Positions 25,162 through 27,707 of a stretch of 27,707 nt of DNA are shown here, in pieces. The translations under genes and the position numbers were made by a program. Location: assembly GCA_934454005.1 (NCBI GenBank), contig CAKSGI010000004.1:1-27707 (forward strand). The letters run 5' to 3'. Below the pieces are notes generated by a model. The model ran no database searches. It worked only from the letters and a program-made list of their open reading frames with translations, and had not been told where the DNA came from. Origin of the DNA: an uncultured Eubacteriales bacterium. GTDB taxonomy: Bacteria; Bacillota_A; Clostridia; Oscillospirales; Acutalibacteraceae. How positions within the stretch are numbered: the stretch's first letter is position 1; each line of letters begins with the position of its first letter.

Positions 25162-26565
25162 ATGAATTTGTATAAATTAAAACTAATTACAAATAAAATA
25201 AAAGGGGCCTCTCCTATAAAACTTATTGTCTTAAGTTTTTTATTGTTAATAATAATAGGAACTTTGCTTTTAATGCTTCCTATATCTTTTAGAGGAAACC
25301 AAAATGCTTCGTTTTTCACTGCATGCTTTACTTCAATATCTGCAAGTTGTGTATCTGGGTTAATAATTTTAGATACATGGACATACTGGACATTATTTGG
25401 TCAGTTTGTTATTTTAGTACTTATTCAAATCGGTGCTATTGGTATTATAACATTCATGACTGGTGTTACATTATTTATAAGGAAAAAACTCGGCCTTAAT
25501 GACATGAACTTAACTCAATTCTACACAAGTGGTAATATAATGGATACTCCTAGACTTATCAAAACTATACTTCTTTTTACTTTTTTAAGTGAGTTTATAG
25601 GAAGTCTAATTTTAATGATAAGATTTATTCCTAAATTCGGATTGTTTGGAATATGGGTATCTATTTTTTTAGCCATTTCAGGATATTGCAATGCTGGGTT
25701 TGATATAATGGGATTTGAATCTCCTGGAATTAGTTTACAGAACTATGCTGATGATCCGCTTGTTTCCATAACAATGAGTTTGCTAATATTAATAGGTGGA
25801 TTAGGTTTTATTGTGATAAGTGATATACATCTATGTTTAAAAGAAAAGTTTCTTGCTATAAAAAATAAAAAGAAAAAACATATTCATTTAAACTTCCACT
25901 CTTATCTGGTTATAACTTCAACAATTATTATCACTTTTATCAGTACAGTAGTAATATTAGTACTAGAATATAACAACTCTCTTAAGGAATTCAACGTCTC
26001 AGAAAAAATAAATGCAGCATTCTTTCTAACTTGTACATCTAGAAGTGCCGGATTTATAAATATTGACCCATGTATATTATCCGATTCAACCAAGTTATTC
26101 GATTGTATTATAATGTTTATTGGATCCTCTCCTTGTTCTACTGGCGGCGGAATAAAAACTACTACATTTGTAATTATTTTGTTTACTGTTATAAGTGTTC
26201 TTAAAGGAAAAAAGGATACTATTATAAAAAAACACTTGATAAATAAATCTCTTGTTTATAGATCTTTAACTATCTCTGCCTTAGCAATAATTATTATATA
26301 TATAATATCAGTTATAATACTTGTTTCAGAAAACTCAAATTCATTATCATATCTAGACATTATATTTGAGACAGTATCTGCATTTTCAACCGGTATAAGT
26401 GTTGGTGTTACACAACAATTAACATCCAAAATCTCAAAATTCGCTTTAAGTTTATTAATGTTTTTAGGAAGAATTGGCCCTTTTTCATTAGCAGTTAGCC
26501 TTACTCTTAGAAAAAATAAAAAAAATAAAACTATATTTCCGGAGACAAATATAATGGTTGGATAA
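25162..26565 (+). CDS. ktrB: KtrB/TrkH-type potassium (or sodium/potassium) uptake channel subunit
   Basis: This is a membrane protein with four channel-like repeats that carries K+ (often coupled to Na+) into the cell. The filter segments are TSISASCVSGL (Gly66), SGYCNAGFD (Gly179), TSRSAGFIN (Gly297) and VSAFSTGISVG (Gly411), numbered from the chosen start. The intramembrane gate loop SSPCSTGGGIKTTT follows the third filter. I chose the ATG at 25162-25164 (467 residues), with AAAGGG four bases upstream. An ATG at 25147 lacks a ribosome binding site. The fourth filter appears one residue shorter than the common form. No ktrA/trkA regulatory subunit is adjacent, so its partner must be elsewhere. 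coaX follows after 29 bases. Confidence 0.92.
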   Translation: MNLYKLKLITNKIKGASPIKLIVLSFLLLIIIGTLLLMLPISFRGNQNASFFTACFTSISASCVSGLIILDTWTYWTLFGQFVILVLIQIGAIGIITFMTGVTLFIRKKLGLNDMNLTQFYTSGNIMDTPRLIKTILLFTFLSEFIGSLILMIRFIPKFGLFGIWVSIFLAISGYCNAGFDIMGFESPGISLQNYADDPLVSITMSLLILIGGLGFIVISDIHLCLKEKFLAIKNKKKKHIHLNFHSYLVITSTIIITFISTVVILVLEYNNSLKEFNVSEKINAAFFLTCTSRSAGFINIDPCILSDSTKLFDCIIMFIGSSPCSTGGGIKTTTFVIILFTVISVLKGKKDTIIKKHLINKSLVYRSLTISALAIIIIYIISVIILVSENSNSLSYLDIIFETVSAFSTGISVGVTQQLTSKISKFALSLLMFLGRIGPFSLAVSLTLRKNKKNKTIFPETNIMVG

Positions 26566-26594
26566 AATATTTTATAAAGAAAGTTGAGTGTAAT

Positions 26595-27383
26595 ATGATT
26601 TTAGCTTTTGATGTTGGAAATACAAATATAACTATAGGTTGTATAGATTATAATAAAAAAATACATTTCATAAGCCATCTGTCTACAGACGCAAATAAAA
26701 GTGAAGATGAATATGCAATAGAATTTAAAAATATCCTAGATTTATACCAAATAGATATAAATAAACTTAATGGCAGTATTATCTCTTCTGTTGTTCCTCC
26801 ATTGATTACCATTCATAAAAATGCAATTGAAAAAATAACCGGTAGAAAGCCTTTCATTGTAGATAGTAAAACTAGCTTTGGATTTAATATTGATATCGAT
26901 AAGGATAATGAACTTGGTGCAGACTTGATAGTCGGTGCAGTCGCTGCTTTAGATGAATATAAAAAACCATTGATTATATTTGACATCGGAACTGCAACTA
27001 CGGTATCTGTAATAGATTCTTCTAATACCTTTATCGGAGGACTAATTTTTCCAGGAATTAAAATCTCTTTAGAGGCTCTATCCAATAAAACGTCTAAGCT
27101 TCCACATATAGACTTAATGAAACCAAATAAAATCATTGGCAAAAATTCAACTGATTCCATGAATAGTGGAATTATAAATGGTAACGCTTCTATGATAGAT
27201 GGCTTGATAGACAGAATTAATAACGAATTAAAAGAACCTGCTACTGTTATAGTAACAGGTGGATTGTCAGATATAATAGTTCCTCATTGCAAAAAAAGGG
27301 TACTACATGATAATAACCTTTTAATAAAAGGATTACTTTTGATTTATAAACAATTGGAAAACAAAAGTAAAAACAATAATTAA
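26595..27383 (+). CDS. coaX: Type III pantothenate kinase
   Basis: CoaX phosphorylates pantothenate, the first step of coenzyme A synthesis. The type III form is feedback-insensitive and needs a monovalent cation such as K+ or NH4+. The ASKHA-fold motifs are DVGNTN (6-11), SSVVPPL (64-70), ELGADL with the catalytic Asp (106-111), FDIGTATT (129-136) and GGLIFPG (148-154). At 262 residues it is standard length. The ribosome binding site is weak (GAAAGTTGAGTG). It is probably cotranscribed with the K+ channel gene upstream and ends at the hairpin at 27406-27440. Confidence 0.95.
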   Translation: MILAFDVGNTNITIGCIDYNKKIHFISHLSTDANKSEDEYAIEFKNILDLYQIDINKLNGSIISSVVPPLITIHKNAIEKITGRKPFIVDSKTSFGFNIDIDKDNELGADLIVGAVAALDEYKKPLIIFDIGTATTVSVIDSSNTFIGGLIFPGIKISLEALSNKTSKLPHIDLMKPNKIIGKNSTDSMNSGIINGNASMIDGLIDRINNELKEPATVIVTGGLSDIIVPHCKKRVLHDNNLLIKGLLLIYKQLENKSKNNN

Positions 27384-27405
27384 AATTCAAAAAATTAAAA
27401 TATTT

Positions 27406-27440
27406 AAAGGAGTGTTTTTTCTATTATAAAACACTCCTTT
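27406..27440. terminator. Bidirectional terminator after coaX
   Basis: AAAGGAGTGTTTT (27406-27418) pairs perfectly with AAAACACTCCTTT (27428-27440), a 13-bp stem with a 9-base loop and A/T runs on both flanks. It lies between coaX and a converging gene and should stop both. Confidence 0.75.
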
Positions 27441-27463
27441 TATAGTATTAACATTGATGCTAT

Positions 27464-27707
27464 TCATCTAAAATATTTTAGATTTATCTTCGAAATTAAC
27501 TTAAGCATTAATAAAAATAATATCGTGGATATCAATATCAATAATATTAAAATAAAAAAAGAATGATAGTCTAACAAAATTAAAGAAAATACATTTCTTG
27601 CAAATATAACACCTGCGGAGAACCCAGATATCATTAAAATTAGCAACAACTTTCTTATATTGTTTAATGGCAATGAAATTTTAAATAGTAATAATAGCCC
27701 CGTGTAT
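27464..27707 (-). CDS. C-terminal part of an unrecognised membrane protein, cut by window edge
   Basis: The reading frame is open from the right edge (27706) to a TGA at 27464-27466, giving about 80 residues. A TTG at 27671-27673 could start a 69-residue protein, but the frame continues upstream without a stop (YTGLLLLFKIS) and no ribosome binding site is seen, so this is more likely the end of a larger gene. It has two or three hydrophobic helices (LLLILMISGFSAGVIFA and FFILILLILISTILFLLML) and a basic tail (LISKINLKYFR). I do not recognise the family. Confidence 0.55.
   Translation of the reverse strand, partial: YTGLLLLFKISLPLNNIRKLLLILMISGFSAGVIFARNVFSLILLDYHSFFILILLILISTILFLLMLKLISKINLKYFR

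Noticed and set aside
1..27707. CRISPR arrays, insertion sequences, tRNA genes, prophage or toxin-antitoxin modules
   Set aside because: No regularly spaced repeats, transposase motifs, tRNA-like cloverleaf genes or toxin-antitoxin pairs were seen; gene order is typical core clostridial chromosome.

Overview
This window is chromosomal DNA from a low-GC (about 30% by eye) endospore-forming Firmicute of the Clostridia type. The evidence is an SpoVT sporulation regulator, HPr kinase, WhiA and RapZ, an alpha-type glutamine synthetase without the usual adenylylation segment, a type III pantothenate kinase, RNase P RNA, AGGAGG-type ribosome binding sites and TTGaca/TAtaaT promoters with 16-17 bp spacers. 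I see no phage, insertion sequence, CRISPR or restriction/defence genes. It is mostly a core-genome segment.

Left part (1-5.7 kb): on the minus strand lie the 5' part of pgi (running off the left edge), a DacF/PBP5-type D-Ala-D-Ala carboxypeptidase and glnA. On the plus strand lie a 51-residue spore-protein-like gene, an mntP manganese exporter whose start codon is problematic, and spoVT. Region 5.7-9.2 kb (all minus): rnpB, then a three-gene ABC transporter of the nitrate/sulfonate/taurine class (binding lipoprotein, permease, ATPase), then a 40-residue membrane peptide. A DUF378 membrane protein precedes rnpB in transcription direction, with a strong terminator between them.

Centre (9.3-18.4 kb, minus): a growth-control operon transcribed hprK, PHP phosphoesterase, murB, rapZ, whiA, dnaE, with pfkA next behind its own promoter. 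It joins sugar sensing (HprK, PfkA), cell-wall precursor synthesis and its control (MurB, RapZ), a WhiA regulator and the replicative polymerase. yebC, with its own promoter and terminator, precedes it. Region 19.3-24.8 kb (minus): a complete dipeptide/oligopeptide ABC transporter, transcribed dppA, dppB, dppC, dppD, dppF. There is a long hairpin between dppA and dppB and an operator-like palindrome over the dppA promoter.

Right part (25.1 kb to the end): divergent from dppA, a KtrB/TrkH potassium channel subunit and coaX run on the plus strand, closed by a bidirectional terminator. The C-terminal part of an unrecognised membrane protein comes in on the minus strand at the right edge.

I did not find a convincing new multi-gene system. 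The items most worth a second look are the start-less mntP, the two very small genes, the rnpB-to-transporter junction without a visible terminator, the palindrome over the dppA promoter, and the shortened fourth selectivity-filter motif in the potassium transporter.
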